Shown here one piece after another: positions 1-14,700 of a DNA stretch of 64,000 bases. A program made the position numbers and the translations under genes. The notes beneath the pieces were generated by a model. It saw only the letters and a program-made list of their open reading frames with translations. It did no database searches and was not told where the DNA came from. How positions within the stretch are numbered: the stretch's first letter is position 1; the number at the start of each line of letters is the position of its first letter. The DNA lies in assembly GCA_002914805.1 (NCBI GenBank), contig JXTB01000015.1, positions 1,807,332-1,871,331 on the forward strand, in the 5' to 3' direction. The stretch comes from Parasponia andersonii. Taxonomy: Eukaryota > Streptophyta > Magnoliopsida > Rosales > Cannabaceae.

Positions 1-1248
1 ATTTTATTAATATCTATAATTTATTAAATAGTTTAATAAATATATATATATATATATATAAAGGAAACACTAGTAGAAAATACAGATGAGACTACGTATT
101 ATTTTTTACAGAGTCTCCATAAACGAGAGAGAAAAAGAAGAGTGTCTTCCTATTCTCTATAGAACAAACCCTTGCAATCTCATGTGTTGAGAAAATTGTA
201 AGGGCTTAAAGTGTGAGTTTAAGAAATAGTACGCAATGTCCACACGTTCATCCAGTTGTGCTTGAGGCTTGGATTGGAAGATCGTGGTTGAGAAGACAGT
301 AAAGCTAGGATCTGCTGATAGGCTACAAGAGGTATTAAATCTATTCTCTTTATATGTTCCTATTTGCTATGAATTAATACTATGCACTCATATAGTCAAT
401 TGTTTTGAGAAAATTTTTGAATGTTCCTGGGCCAATTTTCTGCTGCGAAAATCGTTTTAAATCCAACAAATATAACATAATAGTTTTTGTCTTGTATTAT
501 TTTGTCTACTTTTAAGATAAAATATACATACAATAAACTTTTTTAAAATAAATTTTTGTAATAGTGACTCTGTTGCCCTTTCCTATTTTCCCTACCGCCA
601 TTTCCTATTTTCCCTACCGCCATTCTTCCAATTAACTAAATATTTATTAAAATATCTCTAGTAAATTAACATAAATATTTTTATATAACATTAAACAATA
701 AAATCTTTTTTCTTAGCTCACTTATATGAAAGGAACTGTAGTATTGTATATTAATTTTGCCTTTAAAGTTTTCTTATTCTATTCGTCCCCCCCTCCCCCC
801 CAATTTTAGTGATATATTCCTGGAAATATATCTGCAATCTCCACTCTAATGGAGTCTATTTTTTTTTTTAAATAATTCGATAGAATGGTTCAATCTTTTT
901 GTTATTCATTAGCTATAGAAGAAGAAAAACTAAAGATAACAAATATATGTGATCTCTTGTTTAATTTACTTACAAACTTGCTTAAAGCATTTTTTTACTT
1001 TCTTTCTTAAATTATATTCATATTAGTTTTGTGTTCTCAAGGATAATTGATCATATACTTGCTTATACTTAATTATGCTTAATTGTTTTTGCAATACATA
1101 ATAAACAAATAAGAGTTTATTAAAAAAGAAATGAAAAGGTGTTCATTGTGCTATTGATTTCCCTTTTTTTTTTTATGACATATATTTTGAGCAAAACAGA
1201 AAACTCATAGTATTTTTCTTTTCCCATTATTCACTGTTCACATAGAGG

Positions 1249-1250
<2 letters not shown>

Positions 1251-1286
<36 letters not shown>
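1251..1286. repeat. (TA)18 microsatellite
   Basis: An uninterrupted alternating AT run of 36 bases, one of the longest simple repeats in the window. Confidence 0.95.
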
Positions 1287-1288
<2 letters not shown>

Positions 1289-2162
1289 AAATCTCAAAGA
1301 AGCAAATAAAAATGGAGAAGAATATAAAAAAAATTGGGTTTTAAAAACTAATATATAGTAAAATTGTAGGAAGTTGGGAAAAGACATGATTTTAAGAATG
1401 TAATGTGTAAATTTGTTTTTGAAAATCTAAAACTTTGTAAGGCATATATTCAGAAAAGAGATATGAGGGAAAAAAAAAAGGGCAATAAAGCCACCCTTTT
1501 CATATTAAGGTGTTCAAATTTTTTTTTTTTTTTTTTTTGTCGTAAAGACATGTTCATAATTTGAAGGTATCGCCATAAACAAAAAGTTAAATATTGAAAT
1601 TAGCAAATCATATATACCAACATCCATTTGACAAATTAAGATTTTTATCTCTTTTATATTATTTTGCATTTTGAAGAAAAAACTCAACGAGAAATTTTAT
1701 TTATTAACCAAATCTTGCAATACATTACATCAAAAAATTTGTATACAAAGTAACTAATCGACGAAACTATTGTATTATGTTAAGAATCATACAATAAAAT
1801 ACATAATCCAACAAAGGATTTGACTATAGCTCTACGACTTACATTTTTCCTCTTTCAAGTCTCTATCTACCATTAGAGTCGACTCTTCGGTCTAATACTG
1901 ACTTTTTGCATAAATTTCCTTATTTAGATCTCAAAAATATTAGATATAGAAGATTACTACAAAAACTACAAAAAATAATTAAAAAAAAACAAATAAAATA
2001 TACACAAATTTGGGATCAGGTGAGAAAAAATATCCATATATTTAGAATTATAGTAATATATATATATATATATATATATATCTTGACACATAAGGAAACA
2101 TTAGTGAAATAACCAAAGAAAGCAAAAAAGAAAATTCCTATTGGAAATGCAGAGTGAAAATC

Positions 2163-2526
2163 TAGAGGTCAGTTTGGTTCAACCATTCTATTCTATTGGA
2201 ATGAAAAACTCAATTGAATAAGTATTTATTTCAACAATTCCAGTTTTTCTATTCAGATGATCTTTTAGAATAAATATTTGTTTTAACAATTCAATTTTTT
2301 CATTCAAATGACCCATTAGTCACATCAACAATTAGAATGAGTTTTTTGTATCTTGGATGAGAATGGAGGGGAAAAGTATTTTTGAATGGGTCTATTCTAA
2401 TGCTCTCATTCTAATTACAACTTATTCTACTGTTTTTCTATTCAAATATCTCTCATTCGAACTATAATTCATTCCAGAATTTCTGTTAAAAAATACTCGT
2501 TCAAATAAGTAAACCGAACGGGACTT
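2163..2526. mobile_element. Probable hAT-like MITE
   Basis: A roughly 360-bp AT-rich block has imperfect inverted ends: the left end reads AGTTTGGTTCAAC and the reverse complement of the right end reads CGTTCGGTTTAC. Many internal GGAATGA and TCATTCC words are arranged in opposite orientation. GTTTGGTT/GTTCGGTT ends are common in plant hAT-type MITEs. No coding capacity is visible and a clean 8-bp target duplication could not be seen, so the borders are approximate. Confidence 0.4.
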
Positions 2527-5500
2527 AGACAGTTGGGAGTTAAAGATAATTGTGTAGAATAGAAAATAATTGTGTAGAATGGAAAATTTTTCTAGAGAAA
2601 AAGTGGAATTTATTTTGTTTTTTTTTTTCAGAAGAGATTTAGCTCCTTTTAATCTTAAGTAACTTAAGTAAAATTATTGTAGTTGATTATATAATTTTAG
2701 TTAGTTATGAATTGATATGTCAAGATTCAATTTATTGTATATCATAATTTATGAATTGCTTAAAATTAATGATAAGTTAACTATTAAATCGGTGTGACTA
2801 AAAATCATGCTACATTAGTTGGTGCTAATCAAACTGTCATAATAGTCATTAAGGTAAAAAGATGAGATAGTGGGACCAAATCTAAGGACTAATACGAACT
2901 GATGCACTTTGAACAAACCAAAGATTGTGATCCTTCATTCCTTTGCTTAATAAGTAGCTTTAGAACTACACTTTTGTTATAAATATCTTGTTTCATAAAA
3001 GGATAAGAAAGAATTGCTTGGAGTTGGACAATAGGGAAAACAAAGATGTATAATACAAGCTAAACTAAAAAGCAAAGAATAAAGACCCACCCCAAAGAAG
3101 CATAAAGAAACAACCATACTTGCTAGTTGCACTATATCGAAATATTTTATAATTTACTTGTTAATTAAAACACACACCGGTAGAGAATATTTCCAGGGGA
3201 TTTATGAGGTGGATTACACACATGATGTATTTGGTTGAACATTTTTCTATGTTATTTAGTCGCCACCCTCTCTCCTACAAGTTTTAGAATTTTTCCCAAG
3301 TTTTCTAATAATCAAATCTTCATATGTTGTATATAAATGTGTACTCAATCAAATCTGGATAGTAATTAGCCTCAACATCTTTGTAAACTTTAACAAAAAC
3401 AAATTAACATTGTGGTAGTCATTGGTTTTGTAACTTGTGTTAAGGATGCGTTGACGGAAACATTAGTGAGAATAACTATAGAAGTTTCTTTTTCGAGAGA
3501 GAGCACGTGGTGCTATTATTATTTCTTTTTGAACATCATTATTATTAGGGTTACAAGTATGAGTTGGGTTTGTATGTTAACTATCAAAAGATTTGGAGGT
3601 TTTTCAAATTTTCAGCACCATTAATGGGTTAATAATCTCTCAAAACTAGAGTCCTCAACTACAATATATAATCGACTAAAAATAAAATAAAAGTAAAGCT
3701 TGAAAAAAAAAAAGAAAAAAAAATCTACAATATTGATCTGGAAAATTAATGTTACATGCAAAATAATTGCTACAAAATAAAAAATAAAACGTAAAAAAGG
3801 CCGCCATTTTATATCTAAACAAATGGGCTGGTCGTGTCTCTTTTTCTCTTTGGTGAAAAGGCACCACTAATGGGCGCTTTACATTTTTAAATCATTGTAT
3901 AGTGCCAAAAGCCACACTGTCCAAAAGTTAGAGTTTTGGAGCACAATCTTTTTTTTGTTCCTTCGTTAATCACATTTGGTTTTAGAACTTCGAGAAGATT
4001 TACATTAACATCCAAACAACAACAGCATGACTGGGATAAAGTTTGAGTTGTCATAGTCCCAAGGAGACACCAAAGTATTCAAGCCACAGATTTTTACTCA
4101 ATGGTGTCCTGGATTCAAAAGTAACAATCAGTGTTTTAAAATAAATCACTATATATGTTGCATATAAAACCTCACGTCTCCACCTTTGTTTTTTTTTTTT
4201 TAAAATGGAATTTCGTCGAAAAATTTCTTCTTTTTTGGCTTTTGTTGATTTTTTTTCCCCTTTTTGGTAATGTCTTTTGTTGAAGAGAAAAAGGTGTAAG
4301 GTTATACTCCTCTTTTGTTTTCTCTCCTAATAGAAAAAGCTAAATGGTAACTTGACTCTCTCATTAATTTCCCCCTCTCCACTGGATATAAAGAAAGGAC
4401 ATAAATTTTGTATTTTTTTTCCCTTTTGGTAATCATTCGTGAGTTGTTTTATATTAAATAGGTAATCCCTTGAACAAGCAAGAAAATAAATAATATAGTT
4501 TTTTGTGGAATAATGAAAACAAAGGTAGTGTAAAAGTATTTTTTTAAAGATTAAGACGTATTTGGACAATATAACTTGCTTTTCATTTAGCTAATTAGAA
4601 ACAGATGGTTTATATCGTATACATCCATGATTCATCTTCAAGTTAAAACTGATGATTTTGGCACCAAATACAGAGACACACACAAATATTATACACAAAT
4701 AGTTGAAATAACTAATGGATTGATTAAATTCGTAAATATAAATTATTTTTGATTAAGTCATTAAACTATGATTGGCAAGTAAAGAGACAAAGCAAGAAAA
4801 GAAATGGTCAAAAATATATGTTATACATGTATGCACGTTTGTTTTTACATTTTACAATTGTCTTTTTTTTTTAAGATTATTTATGCTATTTTTTTTTTCT
4901 TATTTATCCACGGTAGATTTATTATCCAATATATATATATATATATATGGGTGTTCTTGGCATTGTCACGTATTGTTTAATTAATATGGTATTGCCTACC
5001 CTTTAAAAGAGAAAACGAATGTAGTAGTAATTTGTACTTTAGATTAATTTATTTTGCTTAGCCTTGCACAAACTAGTCCACCATGAATTGCAGGGACAAT
5101 AGATCAAAAGGCTCTCAAACCATGTGCCTGCACAATGGACGAGCTAGCCATGTGATTTATACCAACTAAACCATTCTTAATGCAGAAAAATACTGCCCCA
5201 CTCAACACTGTCTCACAGTGTCACCTTTAAGAAGACTTTTTTTTTTTTTTTTTTGATATATTCACCTCTAAGAAGACATAAAGTTTATGCGATCACCAAA
5301 TAAAATTACTTAAAAGAAATTAGCAAACTTAAAATAATAAATACGGTATGCAGAAAGTTATCATATCAATAGATATTAATATTTTTTTAACCCATCTAAT
5401 TACGTAATTTCAGTAATACTAATGATATTAATTTTTTGAGTTAAAAGTATTAATAATATTTTCTCCCACTAAAGTGACAGTTTACTTGTTACTTTGTAAT

Positions 5501-8500
5501 TTATAAAACATAGTATTAACATATAATAGTAAACTTCCCTGAAAAAAAAGACATACAATTATAAACGATTTGTAGTATTGATACCATTTTCGAATGAATT
5601 AGCCAACTCAGCTAGTATGATCTAATTCAACGATGAATGACAACTCGTATTAGTTGTGAAACAGATTTTCTTTCTATATGTTGGTCCTCAAATACCCAAA
5701 TATTACATCTAGAAAGTCGACCCTAGTTTCTGTGTTTACGTAATTTAGAAAAAAAATTTCCATTTTTAATTAAAAGTACCCGTAAGGATGGATCTTGGTT
5801 TTCTTTGCCAAACAATGATGGTGATGATGAAGATAAACACGATTCCAGCTACAGTAGGGCCCACAGTCAAAGTGGGGCCCATAGGTCACAGGGATCAATC
5901 TGCATTTTTACCTTAAAAAATATAATTTTTGTTCTGTGGACTGTATTGCTTTATTCATTTAAATTTCCGAAAAACCTTAAATAGAATATATTATTAACGG
6001 TTAAGATCATGGACGAACTCCTTTACGTACAAGGTTTTGTTCGTATTATATTATACGTACCATCTGACGGACCACGGAAGGGATGAAACTATTGTCGTTT
6101 TCTTCCTTAGCTTGGCTGCTGGTGTATAATTATTAATAAATATTTAATACAATTTTAAATGTAAAATATTCTTGTGATTGGTTATCATTTTTTACGTACG
6201 AATTAGATTTTTGTTGTGAAATATTAGTCAATTGATATGAAAAGGGCCTTCCCATTTTAATGATTTTTCAGAAACTCAATGCTATTGTCCCCCCCTCCCC
6301 TCCAAAAAATAAAAAATAATAAAAAAGAAGAAAAAAACTGTCTTTAAAATCTCAAAACCGTCCATGGCTATCGTCCGGGTGAGGGAGTTTCATGCCATCG
6401 GAGACAATCGAAAAGACTTGTGTCTTCCAACTTATTGCTTCTCAATAGTATGTTTTTTAATTCAGACTTTTTTTTAGTATTAAATATTATGTAATTTTAT
6501 AGTTTTTCAATAAATATTAGTTTATTGAGGTTGTAGACATATAAATTGGAATGGTGATGGTTGTATAGGTGAACTAAACTTATCAATTTTGTTAAAAGAA
6601 AAAATATGGGATTCTACCTTTGTTGAATTTTGCAGATATCTCAAGATTGAAGACTACTGTTCAATCCTAGTCTAAGCCCTGTTTTGGATCGATTCTAGAG
6701 ACTATTTTTAGTTTAAAATGCTTTCGTTTAGCACATTTTAAAAATTATTGTGTAATTGTTATTTTGAACCAAATTTGAGAAGTTTATAATTAATTTAGCA
6801 AACACTTAGTTTTATTTTTAAATAGCACAACAATATTGCAAATTAAATATATTAAACACTTAGATATTTTTTCCTCATTGCCATTTTTCACTCACAACAC
6901 AATTATAATAAAACTACATCAATACCAAACTAGCAATACATATTCAACCTAACAATTTTATGTTTCCAATTTTGCATTCAACCTTCAACCAGAATCAACC
7001 AAGGAGGATATATTGCCTGTTTAGAATAACTTTTATTTCTTAAAGTAAAATAATTAGAAGATCTTTCTATAAAAAATGATGGATCTATGCTTATTTAAAA
7101 AATATTTAAAACAAAAAGATATATTCTGATGATTCATTCAAATACTGCTAAAATAATTTTTAAGTCCCAAAAATCTTTAGAAGCTATGACAAATAGGTCT
7201 TCATATTTGACTTGCTTACACGTCAAGTAAAGAATTTTTTTTTTCAAAGATTATTAAGGTATGCCTTCTATAATCAAAAAGGGATTAGTAGGATATTTGG
7301 GATAAATGCCCCTCTTATTATTGAACAAAAGTAAAGGGTAATATACGCGGTATGAATTGTCCTATTCTCTCTTAGGAAACAACATTAGATTGGAAAAAAA
7401 AAAAATTCTGATCGTGGTCACATTCTCAGTTTAAATAGTAACCAAATCCATTTCAATATTCTAAGTTAAAGGTTTGAATTCTCCATTTCCTTATTTAAAA
7501 AAATATTGTTGAGGTCTGACCGAGTTTCCCAATGAAAAGACCCAAGTCTGAACTTAAGTGGCACATGAAAAAAAAAAAAATAGCAATTCCCTTTTTAAAT
7601 ATGTGCATCATTTTGAGATTATTGAACTATACTTGTGATTAGTATTATTGGTGATGATGGCAATGACGGTTTTTAAGTTGGCAACATATGATAAAAAAAA
7701 ATGTTTTAAAAAGAAATAAAAGTCGGCAGTGCCAGTATGAGACGCTAATGACCGAAAAGTATAGAAACACACTGCTTAAAGACACTAAATAAATTGGTCT
7801 CAATTAATCTGTCTCTACATACTTATAACTTAATAGGTTGAATTGGTAGTAAAAAAATTTCGGTAGACTTTCTTTATCAAAAAACAACTGACCAAATCCA
7901 GAGTACCTATGAGAACTTTATATGTGATTTCTTCATTTAGTTTGCTCTTATCTTTTTTCTCTAGGAAAAAGACTTGAACGTATTAGATATTATGCTTTTG
8001 CTACCTACCAGGGGAAAAAAAAAAATCTTCTAAATCCAAAAATTGCGACAGACTAACCAAAAAAAAAAAACACACTTCTGCTGGAATTATCTGTTCATGT
8101 GTAATATTTAATCATCAAAATATCTAATTCCAAGCCATCACATGGCAAGAAAAATACGACATATACATTTGTATATATGTATATATAAATATATATATAT
8201 ATGTAAAATTATTTCCTTTTAAAAAAAAAAAGCATCATTCAAGATTGGAAAAATACTATAAAATCGATGTTTCATAGTTCATACGATGTCAACATCGAGT
8301 TTGTACGCTAGGACAGTGCTACCGATAAAATTTAAGTTATTTTATAGACTATCTATTACCAAGAGTATCTTTTTTCGTTTTCCTTTAAAAAAAAAAACCG
8401 ATGAAAATTGAAAACATCTGTTTTTCCAATTTTAAACTCTTGAAAGTACCATATGTTGGCAAGTATTAGGTAATGGTCCCAGACGGGCACAAAACTAAAG

Positions 8501-8704
8501 AGAATGATACAGAGAGTAGAAATAAGAGGTGAGAAAAACATAATTAAAATTGTTTTTCTTTTATCATTGCAATTACAAATTAATGTAATAAATAATCGAG
8601 AAAAATTGTTGTTTTTAACGAAAATTGATACTACAAGCGCTATAACAATACTCTTTTACCTTCAATGCATTTCAAAATTGTTTTGAGATCATTTAAAGAA
8701 ACCT

Positions 8705-11700
8705 TCAAGATCTCTTGACCACTGCAGTAGCAAAATACGGATGGTGGTTGAACTCAAAAGAAACCTTTAGAGAAGGGTCGAGGGTACCAACCCGGCTAAT
8801 GACATTCAAGGCAATACTATTGTGCTCAGCTACTTGTTCCAACCTTCTGAGTTCTGCTAACTTGTCTGGCTCGTTGGAAAAACTACTCTTCACCTCCTTC
8901 ACAATCCTTTGAGCATCCTTAAAGTAATTGTACATAAGAATGTTCTGAGAAAGAAAAGAAAAAGTTTATCATAAGTCTCCAGTAGGATCAAAGAACCAAA
9001 GATTGCTCTTCAATAACTCACAGAGAAACGAGCATAGGTTGTCGATTCTTTAAATGAAGGGTACGACACGTGATCGGGTATGCTAGCTTTTTGTAAAAGC
9101 TCGAAATGTTGAATAAATCTCTGCATAAGAAAGTTGTATAGGCTCTGTCAGAAATAATAATAATAAATAAATAAAATAATTAAAAAGAAGAAAAATAAAA
9201 ATTCAACCACCACATCTTTCCTGCATTTTCTTAATCTAAATAGCTGTGTCAAAGAACAAAGCTATACCTCGTACTCGGTATTAAAAGGGCTTCGAGTCTC
9301 TAAGATTCCATGTTCATTCCTGAGAGCTGCAAGCATCTGGAACATTGGATTAAATAACATGCAGTTGAGTGGCAAGACAAAGTAAACATAATGCTAAAAG
9401 CAGCTATACTTTTTCTCACGTTCACAGCATAAAAATAACCTAGAAGGGAAATTAAGAAGAGTTTTTCCTACTGAATGCTTTAAAGTAGAGCTCGGAATAT
9501 AACAAACACAATCCCTAACATCAAAGGATAGAAGGATCTATTCTGCCTACTTGGCTACTTGACTCAACTCTCTTGAATGGTGATAGTCGAAGTGGTATTC
9601 CATGTCATCATTGTACAGAAAATAAATCAAGCACAATTACCATAGTGAGCCCTTCAGCGAGACATATTTGACACTGAAGAAACAAAACTGCTGGAGGGAT
9701 TCGATAATCTTTTGCCACATCTTTTGGGGTATCCCTTTTTTTCTTTCCTCTCCTCTTACCTGATCAACAGAGGGACAGAAATGCAGAAAATGGCGCCATA
9801 AGCAAGGGCAAATTTCTCACTAGATGGAGACAGCAATAATTAATATGAAAATTGTCTCTAAAAATCTGTGTTTGCTCAAAAGTAAAAAGGTCTGAAACTA
9901 GAGAACTTACCAGCACCATTGGTCACTGCCATCTTGAGATGTGTTTTCTCTGCAAGCTTGACCAATGCAACATATAAATACCAATACACCATGCAATATT
10001 CATTGGGCGAATATAGCTCCAATTCAAAACCCAAAATAAGAAAGCGAGAAGCTATCCAGTATGTTTGCTCTTCCACCCAAACGAGGATATGTTGAAATAT
10101 TTTCACGATTGAATTCTGTGGGATACCAAATAAATTTGATCATATGAGCAAATGTGCTAGTCTTAAAACTATTCACAAAAGACTTATCGAAAAACCTTCC
10201 ACATAAATTCCGATATTAAGAATGATCTAAATAGGTGATTGTACCCCTATTAATTTCATACTCTACCATCTAAGTGATCCAACCTGCCAGAGGAAGAGAA
10301 ACTCTGATTCTTAAAATGAGGCGTTCATGCATAATCTAGGAATTCCACAGATATAATTCCAAACACGCATGCTTGTGTAATCCTTTTATTCACTGATATT
10401 GTCTTAGTTATATTCCAATTGATTTATTTAGAGGAAATTCTCTCAGGGAGATAAACACCTTTAGTTTACCAAATCTCTTTCTTCCTACTTCCAAAAAATT
10501 ATATGTAAGTCCAATATTTTAAAAAACAACATATAAAAAGGTGAACTTTCAATTGATTTCAAATATTATATTATTAAGGCGTCCGTCAAGTGTTGGTTTA
10601 CAACAAAAAGTACGCTGGATTAAAGTTTTCTTAGAGTTGATCAACAACGTAATTCACTTTCCCATCATTTTAAGAATTCTAAGCTCTACCCCCTTGGATC
10701 AGTGTCAAATCCCAGTAAACTATCAATTGAAAAATTCTTCTTCCAAACTTCCAATGTTAACAATTAGGAAAATATCATAAACTTTTCTAAATGAGTAACT
10801 GAGATTTTGTGCAGCATATTGAAGATCATGTATGTCTATATGCATACATCAAATAATCATTCTATGAATGCAGTTGATGACCACAGGAAGTAGGATTCTA
10901 TATCCTATTGCACAATTTTTGTTAGTACCAAAAATAAAATCCTCAATTGCAAATTATTAGTACATGCAAATTATCTCATTGTAGTTCTTAGCTTTTGCAT
11001 GGGACATTTATAATTTCATAGAGAATTTCGGAAAATATTTGATAAACACTATGTTAGTAATGGCACTGCCACTGCATCAAAGTAGCAACCATAGACATAC
11101 CTCTTCATTTGACACATTAGAGTTTTCTCCACACTCCTTGAAAGCCATCTCTAGCTGCAAACCAACAGAAAAGTAGGCAACTAACGTAGTTAGCAAATAA
11201 ATCTGATTTTACTAATAACAACAGATTAAGCTACATGTCAAAATTAACACCAAAAAAAAAAAAAACAATGAGAATGTAGCAAAGAGAGAAAAACCTTTGC
11301 TCCTAACAGAGACTAAAAGAGAACACAAGTCATCTTACTCACAGTCAATTACACAAGCAAATTGAGTTTACTATATTTCAAATGTCAGGAAAACACCATA
11401 TTTCATAATTTTATGAGCAGTCCAACCATGGAATGAAGAAATAAAAGACTCAACTTTACCCGAGGAAATAAAGCTCAAAGAACTAGCACACCAGTTTCTT
11501 TCAGAAATGGAACTAAATAAAAAGGATACAAGCATGGAATGAAGAAATAAAAGACTCAACTTTACCCGAGGAAATAAAGCTCAAAGAACTAGCATACCAG
11601 TTTCTTTCAGAAATGGAACTAAATAAAAAGGATACAAGGCAAGGTAATCTAAAGACAATAAACATTGTTTTTATTTACTTTCTTTTCTGTAAAATGAGAA

Positions 11701-14700
11701 ACAACTTCCAAAAATACAATTAAGCGTCTTCAAAAAATATAGGAAACAAACTTCTACATTTCCCAAACAAAATTAGCGCCTAAGATAGTTAGAGATTTTT
11801 CTTATGATACTATGGTTTAATGAAAGAAAAAGTTCCACTTATTTAAATTAATACGTTTTAAAATAAAAAAGTTGCTTAGTGCCTACAGAAACGTAACAAA
11901 AATAATAACAGATAGGATTTTGCAAACAAAAATTGTAGAACAGACCTGTAAGTATATTACACGCCAATCTTGTATAATCTTCCCAAGCTTACGCCTTTGC
12001 CAAGCACTATTTGTACAAAGAATTTTGAGGAGATTGATCACTAACTGCACAATGTGATGCAAAAGGACAAATTACATTGACTTCCTCACTCTGTTGATCA
12101 TGTGCTAACAAGAAATTGCACCTAGTTGTTGCTCTTTCAGGCCCTGCCTATAAACTAATCCAGGATTTGTTTTTTCTTGAAATGATGAAGGATGTCATTT
12201 TCTTTTTCTATTATTTTGTTTTCCTTTAAGGAAAGATCTTCCATTGATCATTCAACTGATTCCCATTTTGAAACACTCCAACACTCCAGCAAATAAAACA
12301 TTTTTGTGAGAGGGACTTGGAAAACTGTTCTTTCCATTAAGAGAGAGAGCTGATACAAATTATTATATCACACAACAATGACTGCTCTCACCTGTCCCAG
12401 TTGTACAATGAATTCATTTTTCTGAATATCATGGTTCCTCGTAGCTTCAGGTAATGCTGCAGCCCTAGTAATAACAGCAAACACAGGATCCCGACCATGG
12501 AGTTTCCCATCTTGAACCAGAAGCAGCTGTTCATAAGTGAAAAGGATTGAAAAGTTAAACAAAAAAAGATAGAGAGAACCATAGCAATATCATTGAAGGT
12601 TTTACAAAAGTTATTAGTTTACACACCTCATAAATGTTTACATTATAAAATAAACACAGCATGAAGTCATCATGTTTTGTATTGACAAAGAAAATGTCAA
12701 AAGAAAAAGAAAAAAAGATAAAAAGATAAAAGAAAGTCGACAGCAAAACTGACCTGGAGATGAGCCCTGGCAACTAAATCTGGTTGAGATTTTTGAAATT
12801 GAACCACAAAGTGCAACACACTTTCTAAAGATGAGTCCAATGAGTATGAACATAAAACGTCAAGATCATGAAGAAGTCTCATGAAATATTTGACAGCCTA
12901 CATAAGAAAAATAAATATAAAAGTTATGAAAGAAAACACAAAAGAAGTAATGTCATAATTCAATCCTCACCTCATTCCAACTAAGAATTTGAATAGCACG
13001 TGGTGGTGTAGGGGCAGACAATCTAGAATTTAAATTAGCATCAAACCCAACTGGTTGACAACCAGAAGCAGTAGTTTTATCTTCTAAACCATCCTCACAA
13101 GCTCCAGAAGCACTAGTTCTCAGGAATTCCGATGAAGAAAGAATGCATTCTAACTCTGATATGCAGGAGGCTATATGTTTTCTTGCCAACTCCAAGCCTC
13201 TCCCTTGCGGTCGCCTCAAACAAGTAAGCACATGGTAAAAGTGCTGAAATCAAACGAAAGGTTGATGAATGGTTTTGGTTTTAACTTATTAGAGAGAGAC
13301 AAAATCAACTAAAATAAAAATCTTTAAACAGTTAACACACTCGTAGCCTGCTGGAACTTTAATCTTATGGTAACATTTGACAGGGAGAAACAATAATTGA
13401 AAACCCAAGTATTTTTACAAGAGACTCTTATATGGATGTAATAATGATGAAATAAAAACAATCAAAGGCCTGTAATTAACCTTCCAGAGATGAAACATAG
13501 CAAAGTAGGCCGGTGCTTAGAGACAATGCACCCACAAGAATCTGAACTTTTACAAAGCTTAGAATAAATAAATAATAACCACAGGCTAAGAGCTTTTAAT
13601 AAGAAATAAACATAGGCTAAAACCTTACGAAAGCGTAAGCGGCATAACAAAGCTTTGCAGTAGCCTTCTTCCAGAGCAAGATTAGTTTGTAATGGCTCTA
13701 TATCTGCATCCAAAAGTTAAAATATTAGCCAAAAGAGATTTTCTGAAGCATCTCAATGAAGTCAAAAACCGAAGGTAACAGCCTTAAATATCATGAAAAA
13801 AATCTTTAAACTAAAATAGCACGAGATCTCAAGGAAAAAATATTTTTCATTTACGCAACATCAAACTAACTAGGAATGAGAAAATTAGAAAGAAAATGTC
13901 TACCTTCTAACACTTTTCTTCTTGAAGATGGCGCTTTACAAGCACGCAATTGACGACAAATTGTCTCTTCAACAGCATTTAGCACAGATAAACACTTATC
14001 GTCTCCATCCCCACTCAAAGGAAGACCATAACTCATAGTAAAAAGATCCTCCTCCTACCAAAGATGTTATCACACCATTATCGCAACTGGAACCACATCA
14101 TTTCAGCTCAATATATAGTCAGATACAGTTTTAAGGCATAAAGATTAAAAGGACATCATAAAGCAGTTAATGGAATTGCACATTTGTATCAAGATGAAAT
14201 ACTTTTTTCAAACTACGTACAAGTGTAAATTTTAAATCCTAAAGAAGCAGTTCATGAACCCTACAGAATATACAGTTTTACCATCATGCACCAGGAACTA
14301 CATATAAAATTATCAACTATAAGGAAAACCTACAAATTGTTCACTTAATTCTTTTCACTATTCATTCAAGGTATCCATGGGCCAGAAAAATTTGTAAAAA
14401 GGGATTGATTTTAACTTGAAAATCTATTTCCCAACTGTCAGAACTAAAAAGGTAAAAGATACTAAGAATAAAACAGCATAGACCAGAAAGGGCTGTTGGA
14501 ATACTTTACTTCATGTGTGCGTGCATCAGAAACAACTGAAATAACTGCCTTACAGGTTGCTCGTATGATTCTGCAATAGGAATGCAATAAGACATGTGAA
14601 CTTGTCCTATCAGTCCTAAGAAGATAGATGCAAGAGAAGACCGTTTGTGACACTGAATGACCCTTGTGCCATGTTGCCTGCCAAGAAACCATAGTTTATA

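Larger units (their letters stand above)
1..8704. other. Gene-free AT-rich intergenic region
   Basis: No reading frame here has recognisable homology or exon-like structure on either strand; the open frames are short, low-complexity and uncorroborated. Visible contents are (TA)n runs near 43-60, 1251-1286, 2058-2080, 4930-4948 and 8165-8202, many poly-A and poly-T tracts, C-rich tracts near 786-801 and 6288-6302, and one probable MITE at 2163-2526. The right end (about 8500-8704) would contain the 3' UTR of the minus-strand NAA35 gene. Confidence 0.7.

Noticed and set aside
3676..3867. Minus-strand open frame with Phe-rich translation
   Set aside because: Low complexity, derived from poly-A tracts; no domain.
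12368..12882. Several overlapping minus-strand open frames (12368-12882) that look like separate small genes
   Set aside because: They are exons 8 and 9 of NAA35 read through their introns or in wrong frames.
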